Below, piece after piece: positions 24,287 to 32,494 of a stretch of DNA of 64,000 bases (the first letter of the stretch is position 1; the number at the start of each line of letters is the position of its first letter). A program made the translations under genes and the position numbers. The notes beneath the pieces are model-generated. The model was not told the origin of the DNA and did no database searches. It saw nothing but the letters and a program-made list of their open reading frames with translations. Origin of the DNA: Aureibaculum flavum (GTDB taxonomy: Bacteria > Bacteroidota > Bacteroidia > Flavobacteriales > Flavobacteriaceae); NCBI RefSeq assembly GCF_016406085.1, contig NZ_JAEHFJ010000005.1, forward strand, positions 124,001-188,000. Reading direction: 5' to 3'.

Positions 24287-24736
24287 CTATGATTTACTTT
24301 TTAAAGGAATTTCTTCAAAATTTTCCGATTTTGTAAGTTCTTTAAAAGTTTTTACCATATCTGCAGGTGGTTGTATTAGTTTTCGTTTGGTTAAATCTAA
24401 CCAAGCACCCAGAACAATAATTTCAGCAGCTAGTACACCGTCTTCTCTATATATTTTATGTAAGAATTTAAATCGCTCTCCATTTTCAGATAATCCTTCT
24501 AAAAATAATTCAATCGTGATGTCTTCCCCTAAATTTACTTCTCTATAAAAAGTAGTTTCTTCCTTAAATAAAATGGGACCGATATTTTCTTTTTGAAATC
24601 TATCCATGCCAAAGTTGTGTTCGTTTAAATAACGAACCCTACTTTCTGCCGCGTAATCATTATATGCAGTGTGACGTAAATGTCTATTTGGGTCAAAATC
24701 TGACCAACGTGTTTTGAAAGTGTATTTAAAAATCAT
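24287..24736 (-). CDS. Acyl-CoA thioesterase, 4HBT/hot-dog family
   Basis: The 149-residue protein is a single hot-dog domain. FKTRWSDFDPNRHLRHTAYNDY holds the D-x-N/H-x-H region typical of 4-hydroxybenzoyl-CoA thioesterase-type enzymes and FatA-like thioesterases, and a central strand reads FLHKIYREDGVLAAEI. It probably hydrolyses an acyl-CoA or acyl-ACP; the chain is unknown. It lies between the aminotransferase (one base) and the nuclease (two bases) in a compact operon. Confidence 0.88.
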   Translation of the reverse strand: MIFKYTFKTRWSDFDPNRHLRHTAYNDYAAESRVRYLNEHNFGMDRFQKENIGPILFKEETTFYREVNLGEDITIELFLEGLSENGERFKFLHKIYREDGVLAAEIIVLGAWLDLTKRKLIQPPADMVKTFKELTKSENFEEIPLKSKS

Positions 24737-24737
24737 A

Positions 24738-25922
24738 CTAATTTAATACATTTTTAATGCGTTTAAACGCTTCTTTTAAATCTTCAGTTGATGCTGCATA
24801 AGAAAGTCTGATACAATCAGGAGCTCCAAAAGCACCTCCAGTAACGGTGGCTACATTTGCTTTTTCTAATAAAAACATAGAAAAATCTCCAGCATCATTA
24901 ATAGTTACACCGTCTATGGTTTTTCCAAAATACGAGGATACATCTGGAAATACATAAAATGCACCTTTTGGAGTATTTATATTAATTCCTTTAATTTCAG
25001 AGAGTAATTCTAAAACTAAGTCACGCCTTTTATGAAATTCATCAACCATAAATTGAATTTTAGACACCGGAGCATCTAATGCTGCTATTGTTGCACGTTG
25101 TGCTATACAATTAGCACCAGACGTAATTTGACCTTGTATCTTAGTGCACGCTTTTGCTATCCAAGCCGGACCACCCATATAGCCAATTCTCCAACCAGTC
25201 ATGGCAAAAGCTTTAGCAACTCCATTTACGGTAATGGTTCTATCGTACATACTTTCAATACTAGCAAAACTAAAATTAGGTTGGCCATAATTGATATGTT
25301 CGTAAATTTCATCTGATAAGATATAGATATTTGGATATTTTTCTAAAATTTTAGCAAATGCTCTATATTCACTTTCCGTATAAACGGTACCACTTGGGTT
25401 ATTAGGTGAATTAAAGAAAATTAATTTTGTTTTTGGCGTAATTGCAGCTTCTAATTGTTCAGGTGTAATTTTAAAATCTGTATCAATACTAGAAGGTATT
25501 TCTTTGTATGTCGCTTCTGCCAAAGTAGCAATAGCTGAATAGCTTACCCAATATGGAGCTGGTAATAAAACTTCGTCTCCAGGGTTTAGTAATACCAATG
25601 CTATATTCGCAATAGATTGTTTTGCACCTGTAGAAACTACGATTTGATTTGGACTATAGGTCAAATTATTATCACGCTTAAACTTTCTGCAAATAGCTTC
25701 ACGAAGATCTAAATAACCATCCACAGGTGAATAAGAGTTGTAATTATCATCAATGGCTTGTTTAGCGGCATCTTTAATAAAGTCAGGTGTGTTAAAATCT
25801 GGTTCACCTAAACTTAAACTGATAATGTCTTTACCTTCAGCCTTTAATTCGCGAGCTTTTGCCGCCATTGCTAAGGTTTCTGAAACTGGTAGATTATTAA
25901 TTCTATCGGAAAGTTGTTGCAT
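24738..25922 (-). CDS. Pyridoxal-phosphate aminotransferase class I/II (aspartate-type)
   Basis: The 394-residue protein belongs to the fold-type I AAT Igamma group. Characteristic parts are SLGEPDFNTPDFI near the N-terminus, NSPNNPSGTVYT, SDEIYEHINYG (the Asp-x-x-Tyr pyridoxal site) and the Schiff-base lysine in TVNGVAKAFAMTGWRIGYMGG, followed by the substrate-carboxylate Arg near the C-terminus (APDCIRLSYA). It most likely transfers the amino group between aspartate and 2-oxoglutarate; activity on aromatic acids or prephenate is possible in this subgroup. First gene of a three-gene operon. Confidence 0.92.
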   Translation of the reverse strand: MQQLSDRINNLPVSETLAMAAKARELKAEGKDIISLSLGEPDFNTPDFIKDAAKQAIDDNYNSYSPVDGYLDLREAICRKFKRDNNLTYSPNQIVVSTGAKQSIANIALVLLNPGDEVLLPAPYWVSYSAIATLAEATYKEIPSSIDTDFKITPEQLEAAITPKTKLIFFNSPNNPSGTVYTESEYRAFAKILEKYPNIYILSDEIYEHINYGQPNFSFASIESMYDRTITVNGVAKAFAMTGWRIGYMGGPAWIAKACTKIQGQITSGANCIAQRATIAALDAPVSKIQFMVDEFHKRRDLVLELLSEIKGININTPKGAFYVFPDVSSYFGKTIDGVTINDAGDFSMFLLEKANVATVTGGAFGAPDCIRLSYAASTEDLKEAFKRIKNVLN

Positions 25923-25947
25923 AATTGTTTGATAAATATTTAGACAA

Positions 25948-25955
25948 CAAAATTA
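25948..25955 (-). promoter_or_regulatory. Promoter of the aminotransferase operon (TAATTTTG)
   Basis: Perfect TAnnTTTG on the minus strand with TTG about 18 bases upstream. The ATG follows 25 bases downstream. It should drive aminotransferase, thioesterase and nuclease together. Confidence 0.6.
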
Positions 25956-26075
25956 AAAAGAATAATGTAGAAACAACCTTAAATAATTATTAATTAACTA
26001 AAAGTTAGAATTTAAACGAATTACTAATAATAGTGAAAATATTGATGAATGGAATATTGGTATGAGATCTAACGA

Positions 26076-26107
26076 AAAAACAGCTGCGATATGTCGCAGC
26101 TGTTTTT
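26076..26107. terminator. Bidirectional terminator downstream of the desaturase
   Basis: A perfect 14-bp stem AAAAACAGCTGCGA with loop TATG and T-runs on both sides. It ends the minus-strand desaturase transcript. Confidence 0.85.
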
Positions 26108-26126
26108 AATTTTTTGTGAATTCTAT

Positions 26127-27221
26127 CTAAGCTATAGAAGGTTTTTTTCCTAAGACTTCTAACTGCTTATAATGTTCAATTACAGCTCTTCTAAACGTTT
26201 TATACTCGTTGTAAGGAAGGCTAAATTCTTTAGCAGTGTTTTTTACAATTTCAGCTAATTTTTTATAATGAACATGACTAATATTTGCGAATAAATGATG
26301 CTCAACTTGGTAGTTTAATCCACCAGTATAAAAACGCACTAACCAGTTTCTTGGAGCAAAATTAGAAGTTGTAAATAATTGATGAATTGCCCAAGTGTTT
26401 TTCATATTACCTACTTCATCAGGCATTGGCATTTCTGTATTTGGCATAACATGAGCCAATTGAAAAATTACACTTAAAATAATACCCGCAGTATAATGCA
26501 TAATAAAAAAGCCAATAAGCACTTTCCACCAAACAATACCAACAAATAATGGTAAGGCGACCCAAATGGCATAATAAATTATTTTACCAATGATTAATTT
26601 TGTCCACTGTGTAGCAGGATGTGGCATTTTTCCATAAGATAACTTACGTTTTAAGTATTGATAAGTTTGCTTAAAATCAGTAGTAATAGCCCAGTTTACG
26701 GTTAATAATCCATAAAGAAAAAAGGCGTAATATTTTTGATATTTATGAAAACTATGCCATTTAGCATGTTTTGAAAAACGGATTATTCTACCGGCATCAA
26801 TATCCTCATCGTGCCCTTGAATATTTGTATAGGTATGGTGTAGTACATTGTGTTGTACTTTCCAGTTGTAATCATTACCAGCAAGGATGTAAATACTACT
26901 TCCCATTAATTTATTTACCCACTTTTTACTAGAAAAAGATTCGTGATTGGCATCATGCATTACATTCATTCCAACACCAGCCATGCCAATGCCAACAACG
27001 ATCATGCAAATAATTTGTGCCCACCAAGCCATAGGTAATGTAAGTACTAAAACTAATGGTGCTATGAGTAAAACAAACATGACAACTGTTTTAATGTATA
27101 ATTGTCCGTTTCCTGTTTTTTTTATATTTTTTTCTTTAAAATATGTGTTAATTCTCTTATTGAGCGTCCTGAAAAACTTCGCAGAATCTACTCGTGAATA
27201 TTTTATAGTCGTTTGAGACAT
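26127..27221 (-). CDS. Membrane fatty acid desaturase (front-end/acyl-CoA type)
   Basis: The 364-residue integral membrane protein carries the three histidine boxes of di-iron desaturases: HDANHES at about residue 97, HNVLHHTYTN about 30 residues later and QVEHHLF near residue 310. The Q-x-x-H-H form of the third box is typical of front-end desaturases and linoleoyl-CoA desaturases, but no fused cytochrome b5 domain is present. It introduces a double bond into membrane fatty acids and likely helps fluidity at low temperature. It is monocistronic, with its own promoter and terminator. Confidence 0.9.
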   Translation of the reverse strand: MSQTTIKYSRVDSAKFFRTLNKRINTYFKEKNIKKTGNGQLYIKTVVMFVLLIAPLVLVLTLPMAWWAQIICMIVVGIGMAGVGMNVMHDANHESFSSKKWVNKLMGSSIYILAGNDYNWKVQHNVLHHTYTNIQGHDEDIDAGRIIRFSKHAKWHSFHKYQKYYAFFLYGLLTVNWAITTDFKQTYQYLKRKLSYGKMPHPATQWTKLIIGKIIYYAIWVALPLFVGIVWWKVLIGFFIMHYTAGIILSVIFQLAHVMPNTEMPMPDEVGNMKNTWAIHQLFTTSNFAPRNWLVRFYTGGLNYQVEHHLFANISHVHYKKLAEIVKNTAKEFSLPYNEYKTFRRAVIEHYKQLEVLGKKPSIA

Positions 27222-27246
27222 GTGTATTAGGTAGTTTAATGAATTG

Positions 27247-27254
27247 CAAATTTA
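27247..27254 (-). promoter_or_regulatory. -7 element TAAATTTG of the desaturase gene
   Basis: Perfect TAnnTTTG match followed by CAATTC on the minus strand, 25 bases before the start codon. Confidence 0.55.
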
Positions 27255-27316
27255 CGCAATTTTTGTTTTTCTGTAGGTTTTTAGCGATGAATTGTTAAAT
27301 ATTTAACAAAAGATGG

Positions 27317-27324
27317 TAGCTTTG
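27317..27324 (+). promoter_or_regulatory. -7 element TAGCTTTG of rsmG
   Basis: Perfect TAnnTTTG match followed by CCG, with a TTG 22 bases upstream at 27292-27294. It lies between the longest-frame ATG at 27313 and the ATG at 27337, so only the latter can be on the transcript. Confidence 0.65.
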
Positions 27325-27336
27325 CCGTTTACTATT

Positions 27337-27966
27337 ATGGAAATAATTTCGACATATTTTAAGGAACTTTCTGATGAGCAAATTAGTCAGTTTAAACAAT
27401 TAGAGCAATTGTATGCATTATGGAATGCACAAATTAATGTAATATCTAGAAAGGATATTGAAACCCTGTATGAAAGACATGTGCTTCATTCTTTGGGTAT
27501 TGCTAAGGTGCAGCCTTTTGTGCCAAAATCAAAAGTTTTGGATGTAGGTACCGGTGGTGGTTTTCCAGGAATTCCTCTTGCTATTTTGTTTCCTGAAACA
27601 CGATTTTTATTAGTAGACTCTATTGGTAAAAAAATTAAAGTAGTACAAGAAGTATCTAAGGCGTTAGGACTTCAGAATGTAAAAGCCCAACACATTAGAG
27701 CGGAAAGCGTAAAAGGAGAATTCGATTTTATTGTAAGTCGTGCCGTTACTAATATGGACGATTTTGTAAAATGGACCCGTAAAAAAGTAACTAAAAAACA
27801 GCGGCACGAACTTAAAAATGGTATTCTTTACCTAAAAGGAGGTGATTTAACTGAAGAGTTAGCTAATTTTCCTAAAGCAACTACCTATAACTTGTCCGAT
27901 TATTTTAAAGAAGATTTTTTTGAAACTAAAAAAGTGGTGCATTTACCATTGAAGTATAAGCCTTAG
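27337..27966 (+). CDS. rsmG: 16S rRNA (guanine527-N7)-methyltransferase RsmG
   Basis: RsmG methylates N7 of G527 in 16S rRNA; loss gives low-level streptomycin resistance. The 209-residue product shows NAQINVISRKDIETLYERHVLHSL, the SAM-binding loop LDVGTGGGFPGIPLAI, LLVDSIGKKIKVV and DFIVSRAVTNMDDFVKW, all diagnostic. The frame is open from 27313, but the -7 element at 27317-27324 lies between the two ATGs, and homologues begin with the equivalent of MEIISTYF. The leader would be only about ten bases long. The neighbour downstream is convergent. Confidence 0.94.
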   Translation: MEIISTYFKELSDEQISQFKQLEQLYALWNAQINVISRKDIETLYERHVLHSLGIAKVQPFVPKSKVLDVGTGGGFPGIPLAILFPETRFLLVDSIGKKIKVVQEVSKALGLQNVKAQHIRAESVKGEFDFIVSRAVTNMDDFVKWTRKKVTKKQRHELKNGILYLKGGDLTEELANFPKATTYNLSDYFKEDFFETKKVVHLPLKYKP

Positions 27967-28020
27967 GAATTCTAAACGTTTAATTGCTATGAATCTTTTA
28001 TTTATAGTTGCTATGAAAAA

Positions 28021-28057
28021 ACCAGAAGCACCTTTTGTATAACCTGAAACTTCTGGT
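28021..28057 (-). terminator. Terminator after the pirin gene
   Basis: ACCAGAAG pairs with CTTCTGGT across a 21-base loop. On the minus strand it is followed by a T-run, which fits the end of the pirin transcript; it may also act weakly for rsmG. Confidence 0.55.
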
Positions 28058-28088
28058 ATCTTATTTTATACTTTGTTCTTGAAGATTA

Positions 28089-28967
28089 TTAATCTTCTAA
28101 ATATCCAAACTTGCCATTATTGAAATCATTAAAGGCTTCCATTAACTCTTCTTTCGTGTTCATTACAAAAGGGCCATGAGCGGCAATAGGCTCATCAATT
28201 GGTTCGCCGCTTAATACTAAAACAATAGCATCATCTATGGCTTCAATCTCAAAATTTTCACCATCGGTAGCCATGAGTGCTAAATGGTCTGTTGGAGCTT
28301 TTTCATTACCATTAATTAAAATGCTGCCTTCCACAATAAGTAATACAGTGTTATAGTTGGCAGGAAAATGAAATGTAGCTTTGCCACCTTTGTTCAATTT
28401 TGCATTTAACATATGCAATGGTGTAAATGTTGAAGCAGCTCCTTTTATACCTTTATATTCACCTGCAATTACTTCAATTTGTCCAGCATTATTTTCTAAT
28501 AAAAAACGGTTAATGGCTTCGTTTTTTATGGCTTGATACTTTGGAGCACTCATTTTGTCCTTTTTAGGTAAGTTTACCCAAAGTTGTACCATTTGAAAAT
28601 CGCCACCCGTTTTACTCCATTCTTCTTCATGGTATTCTTTATGTAAAACACCACTTGCTGCAGTCATCCATTGCACATCACCTTCTTCTATAACTCCACC
28701 ACCACCGCTACTGTCATGATGGGCCACCTTGCCTTTATAGGCTATAGTAACGGTTTCAAAACCTCTATGAGGATGCACACCAACCCCTTTTGGTTTATGA
28801 GAAGGAGGGAAGTGGTAGCTCGAATTGTAATCTAACATTATAAACGGGTTCATCCGTTGCATGTCAAGTCTAAATCCACTAGGGATAAAGTTATGTACAC
28901 GAAAGCCATCTCCAACAAAATGTGGAGCTTTTGGACTGGCTACTAATTCTACTGTTTTTGTTTTCAT
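28089..28967 (-). CDS. Pirin family protein
   Basis: The 292-residue bicupin protein carries the pirin metal site in its N-terminal cupin: VHPHRGFETVTI followed by KVAHHDSS and SGVLHKEYHE, with the conserved HPHRG and His/Glu ligands. A second cupin domain without clear metal ligands follows (residues 170-290). Bacterial pirins include quercetin 2,3-dioxygenases and regulators of pyruvate metabolism; the role here is open. A TTG-initiated extension exists, but the -7 element TACATTTG lies within it, so the ATG at 28967 is used. The Crp/Fnr regulator lies directly upstream and may control it. Confidence 0.88.
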   Translation of the reverse strand: MKTKTVELVASPKAPHFVGDGFRVHNFIPSGFRLDMQRMNPFIMLDYNSSYHFPPSHKPKGVGVHPHRGFETVTIAYKGKVAHHDSSGGGGVIEEGDVQWMTAASGVLHKEYHEEEWSKTGGDFQMVQLWVNLPKKDKMSAPKYQAIKNEAINRFLLENNAGQIEVIAGEYKGIKGAASTFTPLHMLNAKLNKGGKATFHFPANYNTVLLIVEGSILINGNEKAPTDHLALMATDGENFEIEAIDDAIVLVLSGEPIDEPIAAHGPFVMNTKEELMEAFNDFNNGKFGYLED

Positions 28968-28986
28968 ATCATTTAATTTTATACCA

Positions 28987-28994
28987 CAAATGTA
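28987..28994 (-). promoter_or_regulatory. -7 element TACATTTG of the pirin gene
   Basis: Perfect TAnnTTTG match on the minus strand, 19 bases before the pirin ATG and downstream of the regulator's stop, so pirin can be transcribed separately. Confidence 0.6.
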
Positions 28995-29033
28995 CAATGA
29001 GCAAAAAACTTGTGCATTGATGTATGATAAGAA

Positions 29034-29627
29034 CTACTCTTTAAAATTTTTATGAGCCAATTCTTTGCGGACTCTACTTAGGCTCTCTGGGGTAATACCT
29101 AAATAAGAGGCGATCATTGTTTGCGGAACTCTCAAAAGTATGTCCGGGTACATTTTAACAAATTGTAAATACCTGTCTTCCGCAGCAGCACTTAGTAATA
29201 AATTAATTCTGTTTTGTAAATGAAGAATATGATTGTGTAATAATTTATTGTTGAAATCGGTAAATGAGGGTATTTTCTTAGCAAGTAATTGAATGAAATT
29301 TTCATCTATCATTGCTACTTGACTTTCTTCCAATGCTTGGATATAATATGCGGAAGGTCTATTAAAATATGCACTTTCTCTATCGGTTACAAACCAATTT
29401 TCAGGAGCAAAAGAAAGTATGTGTTCTTTGCCTTTTTCGTCAATTGAATATTGTCTCAATAATCCTTTCTCTACAAAAAAGGTATGCTTACAGTGTTCGT
29501 TTTTTTGTAATAAGAACTCGTTTTTTTTAACCCTTTTAATAGTGCAGTTATCTACTATTGACAAAATGTCCTTTTCGTCAATATCAAGATTTGAAGTCAA
29601 GAACATTTTAAGATTAAAAGTATTCAT
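29034..29627 (-). CDS. Crp/Fnr family transcriptional regulator
   Basis: The 197-residue protein has an N-terminal cyclic-nucleotide-binding-like beta-barrel (FLLQKNEHCKHTFFVEKGLLRQYSID) and a C-terminal winged helix with recognition region TMIASYLGITPESLSRVRKEL. There are no Fnr-type iron-sulfur cysteines in the N-terminus and no clear cAMP-phosphate binding motif, as is common in the Bacteroidota members. Pirin lies just downstream on the same strand with its own promoter and is a plausible target; that is inferred from position. The DUF502 gene ends 18 bases upstream. Confidence 0.88.
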   Translation of the reverse strand: MNTFNLKMFLTSNLDIDEKDILSIVDNCTIKRVKKNEFLLQKNEHCKHTFFVEKGLLRQYSIDEKGKEHILSFAPENWFVTDRESAYFNRPSAYYIQALEESQVAMIDENFIQLLAKKIPSFTDFNNKLLHNHILHLQNRINLLLSAAAEDRYLQFVKMYPDILLRVPQTMIASYLGITPESLSRVRKELAHKNFKE

Positions 29628-29645
29628 CTTATCTTCGTTTAAGAA

Positions 29646-30248
29646 TTAATTTGCCTCTTCATGTTCTGTAACATCATCTTTATTCCATCCCGTTAATCCA
29701 GCAGAAACTACAAACTTCATTACATCACTAGAGTTTATATCTACTGTTTTAATATTGGCTCGAGGTACAATAAATAATTCACCAGAAAAATTATAAGAAT
29801 GAGGAAAATAGACAGCAACCTTATCCATTTCTCCTAATAGCTCTAAATTCTCTTCTGTTATAAATCCTAATTTTTCTAAATCAGAATTTAAGTTAACTTT
29901 AACGAGTACTGGTTTGCTAAATTTCTTTTCCTTACCTACAAAAGCTGAAAACAAGTCATTAAAAGCAGAGTAGATAAAATTTAACAACGGAACACGTTCA
30001 ATCAGGTTTTTAAACAATTTTCGTAAAGGATCGGCAATAATTGTCCGTCCTAAAAAACCTACGAAAATTAAAAATAATATAAGCGTTAAAACGCCTAAGC
30101 CAGGAATTTTAATATCAAAAAATTTAAGTAATAAGTCTTGTAACAAACCATCTGAAAATGTAAAAACAGCATAAATAATGTATGCAGTTATACCCAAAGG
30201 AGCAATATATAATAAACCTTGTAAGAAATAATTGACTAGTTTTTTCAT
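29646..30248 (-). CDS. DUF502 family membrane protein
   Basis: The 200-residue protein has two transmembrane segments near the N-terminus (YFLQGLLYIAPLGITAYIIY and LGVLTLILFLIFVGFLGRTI) followed by a soluble domain containing PLLNFIYSAFNDLFSAF and VAVYFPHSYNFSGELFIVPR. This is the DUF502 layout. The proteins occur widely in bacteria and plants (LIKE COV in Arabidopsis), with no defined bacterial function. It precedes the Crp/Fnr gene on the same strand. Confidence 0.85.
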   Translation of the reverse strand: MKKLVNYFLQGLLYIAPLGITAYIIYAVFTFSDGLLQDLLLKFFDIKIPGLGVLTLILFLIFVGFLGRTIIADPLRKLFKNLIERVPLLNFIYSAFNDLFSAFVGKEKKFSKPVLVKVNLNSDLEKLGFITEENLELLGEMDKVAVYFPHSYNFSGELFIVPRANIKTVDINSSDVMKFVVSAGLTGWNKDDVTEHEEAN

Positions 30249-30363
30249 CTGTTAATATTTATAATTTTTTATAGGTTATATGGAACGCTATTTTTAATCT
30301 TTAGTTTGGTGTAAAGGTATATAATAATGGCATTTCATGATAATGAAATAAAAGGGTTGGTTT

Positions 30364-30939
30364 TTAATTGGAAACTCTAGTTATGGCGTGAATTTCTATA
30401 GGTTCTAAAAGTTGTTGGTTTTTATTTTTTTGAGATTGAATTTTTAAAACGACATCCATCCCCTTTGTAACTTGGCCAAAAGCAGCAAAACCGTGCCCGT
30501 CTGGATTTCGTTTTCCACCAAAATTTAGTTCAGGTTGCTCATTTATGCAAATAAAAAAGCTACTTGTAGCACTGTTCGGTTCGCTTCTAGCCATTGATAT
30601 AGTCCCGTTTTTATGTAAAACTTCAGTTTCTGCGGTAGTTTCAATTTTTATTGGTGCTCGTACAGTTTCTTCAGTGATGTTACCTCCTTGAATTACTTGA
30701 ATTTTTATGGTCCGTTCAGCTTCGTTTTCTTTAGTACAGGTTCTAAAAAAGCTACTATTGTTATAAGCAGTACTATCTACATATTGCAAAAAATTTTGAA
30801 CGGTAATTGGTGCTTTATTATCATACAATTCAATTTCAATCTCACCCAAAGAGGTCTCAATTAAGCATTTCGTTTGTTTTTGAGATTGGATGGTCTGAAT
30901 AGTTAATAAAAGTGCAACTAATAGTATTACTTTTTTCAT
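30364..30939 (-). CDS. Peptidyl-prolyl cis-trans isomerase, cyclophilin type, secreted
   Basis: The 191-residue protein has a signal peptide (MKKVILLVALLLTIQTIQSQ) and a cyclophilin domain. Active-site parts are SSFFRT, VIQGGNIT, TISMARSEPNSATSSFFICI and GFAAFGQVTKGMDVV. It should catalyse prolyl isomerisation during folding of exported proteins in the periplasm. The catalytic Arg in FFR and the Gln in QGG are present, so it is likely active. It stands alone. Confidence 0.92.
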   Translation of the reverse strand: MKKVILLVALLLTIQTIQSQKQTKCLIETSLGEIEIELYDNKAPITVQNFLQYVDSTAYNNSSFFRTCTKENEAERTIKIQVIQGGNITEETVRAPIKIETTAETEVLHKNGTISMARSEPNSATSSFFICINEQPELNFGGKRNPDGHGFAAFGQVTKGMDVVLKIQSQKNKNQQLLEPIEIHAITRVSN

Positions 30940-31013
30940 AGAGTTTCTTTAGCGTTTAAAATTAGTAATTTAATTAGCTAATTATGAAAATGAGACTGTT
31001 TATTAATAAAAAA

Positions 31014-31035
31014 AACCACGGCAATTGCCGTGGTT
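31014..31035 (-). terminator. Terminator after the NHL-repeat gene
   Basis: AACCACGGCAA and its complement form an 11-bp palindrome. On the minus strand it is followed by a run of eight T, which ends the NHL gene. Confidence 0.8.
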
Positions 31036-31055
31036 GTAATATAAATATCAAGAAC

Positions 31056-32363
31056 CTACTTTTTTATAAGTCTATAATTTATGCTTTTGTTTTCAGTGTT
31101 ATTTAATTTAACCAAATAGATACCTGAAGTTATCTTGTTTAAGTTTATTACATAATTGTTAGCATTTGGTTTTGCTTGATAAACTTCTTGTCCTAGGGTA
31201 TTGTAAACAGAAATAGCAGTAATTATTTCTTGAGAAGAAATGGTTAATTGCTCATCAATTGAAATAGGATTTGGATATAATTTTATATTCTCTAAAGAAA
31301 AATTATCTACACTAAGTGCCGCTGAGGGTAATTTTCTAATTCTATGATTTTTATAGTCACCTACAATCACATTTCCTGAATTGTCAATAACGACATCTAC
31401 TGGTTGATTTAATAAAGTAGCGGTGCCCACCAATCCATCACCATTGAAACCACCAGAATTAATTCCTGTTGCTCCAGATCCAATTATAGTGTTTATAATA
31501 CCGTCAGTGGTTATTTTTCTAACTCTTTGATTATTTCCGTCAACCACATAAATATTTCCACTATTATCTATAGTAATTCCACTAGGTTCATATAATTCAG
31601 CATCAATTGCCAATCCGCCATCTCCACTAAATGGTTGAAAACCACCTTTACCAGCAATCGTAGTAATTATGCCATTAGTATCTATTTTCCTAACTCTGTA
31701 ATTATTTCTATCTGAAAAATAAATATTTCCTGAAGTATCTACGGTTATTCCACTTGGGCTTTTTAACTCCGCTTGGGTTGCTAAACCACCATCTCCACTA
31801 AAACCATATACTCCGGTGCCAGCAATCGTATTAATGATTCCGTCAGTTGTTACTTTTTTAATTTTATGATTTTGCCAATCAGAAATATAAATATTTCCAG
31901 ATGCATCAACGGCAACATATTGAGGAGTGTTTAATTGTGCAGAAGTGGCAGGTCCGCCATCTCCACTATCTCCATTAGTGCCATTTCCTGCTACAGTTGT
32001 GATAGTGCCATTTGTGTCTAATTTTCTTACTCTATCATTTGCTCTATCAATAAAAAAAATAGTACCACTTGCGTCAACGGTTAATCCATGCGGTGTATTT
32101 ACCTCTGGAAATTCTATAATATCTGAAATAATACCATTAACGTCTATTTTTCTAATAATACTGTTTGTAATTTCAGAAAAATATATGTTTCCAGCGTTAT
32201 CAATAGCTATTCCAGTAGGGTAACTAAGGTCTGCATCTGTAGCTAATCCTCCAATTACATCATGTCCATTGGTTCCTCCCCCTGCAATGGTTGATACATT
32301 TCCATATTGTGAAAATGAGTATTGAACAGTTAAAAATAGAATCAAAAAGTAAAAGTGTTTCAT
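31056..32363 (-). CDS. NHL-repeat secreted protein with T9SS sorting domain
   Basis: The 435-residue protein has a signal peptide ending YSFSQ and about six NHL repeats, each with the pattern GIxxDxxGNIYxxDxxNxRVRKI...GIIxTIAGxGxxGxxGDGG. They would form a beta-propeller. The last 75 residues are a type A type IX secretion sorting domain: IKLYPNPISIDEQLTI, then YNTLGQEV and SGIYLVKL with a basic end. It is therefore expected to be exported and held at or released from the cell surface by T9SS. The ligand is unknown. Monocistronic, with a strong terminator. Confidence 0.92.
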   Translation of the reverse strand: MKHFYFLILFLTVQYSFSQYGNVSTIAGGGTNGHDVIGGLATDADLSYPTGIAIDNAGNIYFSEITNSIIRKIDVNGIISDIIEFPEVNTPHGLTVDASGTIFFIDRANDRVRKLDTNGTITTVAGNGTNGDSGDGGPATSAQLNTPQYVAVDASGNIYISDWQNHKIKKVTTDGIINTIAGTGVYGFSGDGGLATQAELKSPSGITVDTSGNIYFSDRNNYRVRKIDTNGIITTIAGKGGFQPFSGDGGLAIDAELYEPSGITIDNSGNIYVVDGNNQRVRKITTDGIINTIIGSGATGINSGGFNGDGLVGTATLLNQPVDVVIDNSGNVIVGDYKNHRIRKLPSAALSVDNFSLENIKLYPNPISIDEQLTISSQEIITAISVYNTLGQEVYQAKPNANNYVINLNKITSGIYLVKLNNTENKSINYRLIKK

Positions 32364-32431
32364 ATAAAAGTGTTTTAAAATTTAGGTAACAAAAGTATCT
32401 GTTTTTATTTGTCTTTGAAATTTATAATAAG

Positions 32432-32464
32432 AAAACCCTTCATTAAAATTTAATGAAGGGTTTT
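32432..32464. terminator. Terminator after pruA
   Basis: A 16-bp near-perfect palindrome AAAACCCTTCATTAAA with flanking T-run on the minus strand, between pruA and the upstream region of the NHL gene. Confidence 0.85.
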
Positions 32465-32494
32465 TAGAATGAAAGCTTTTATAAGCGATTAGAT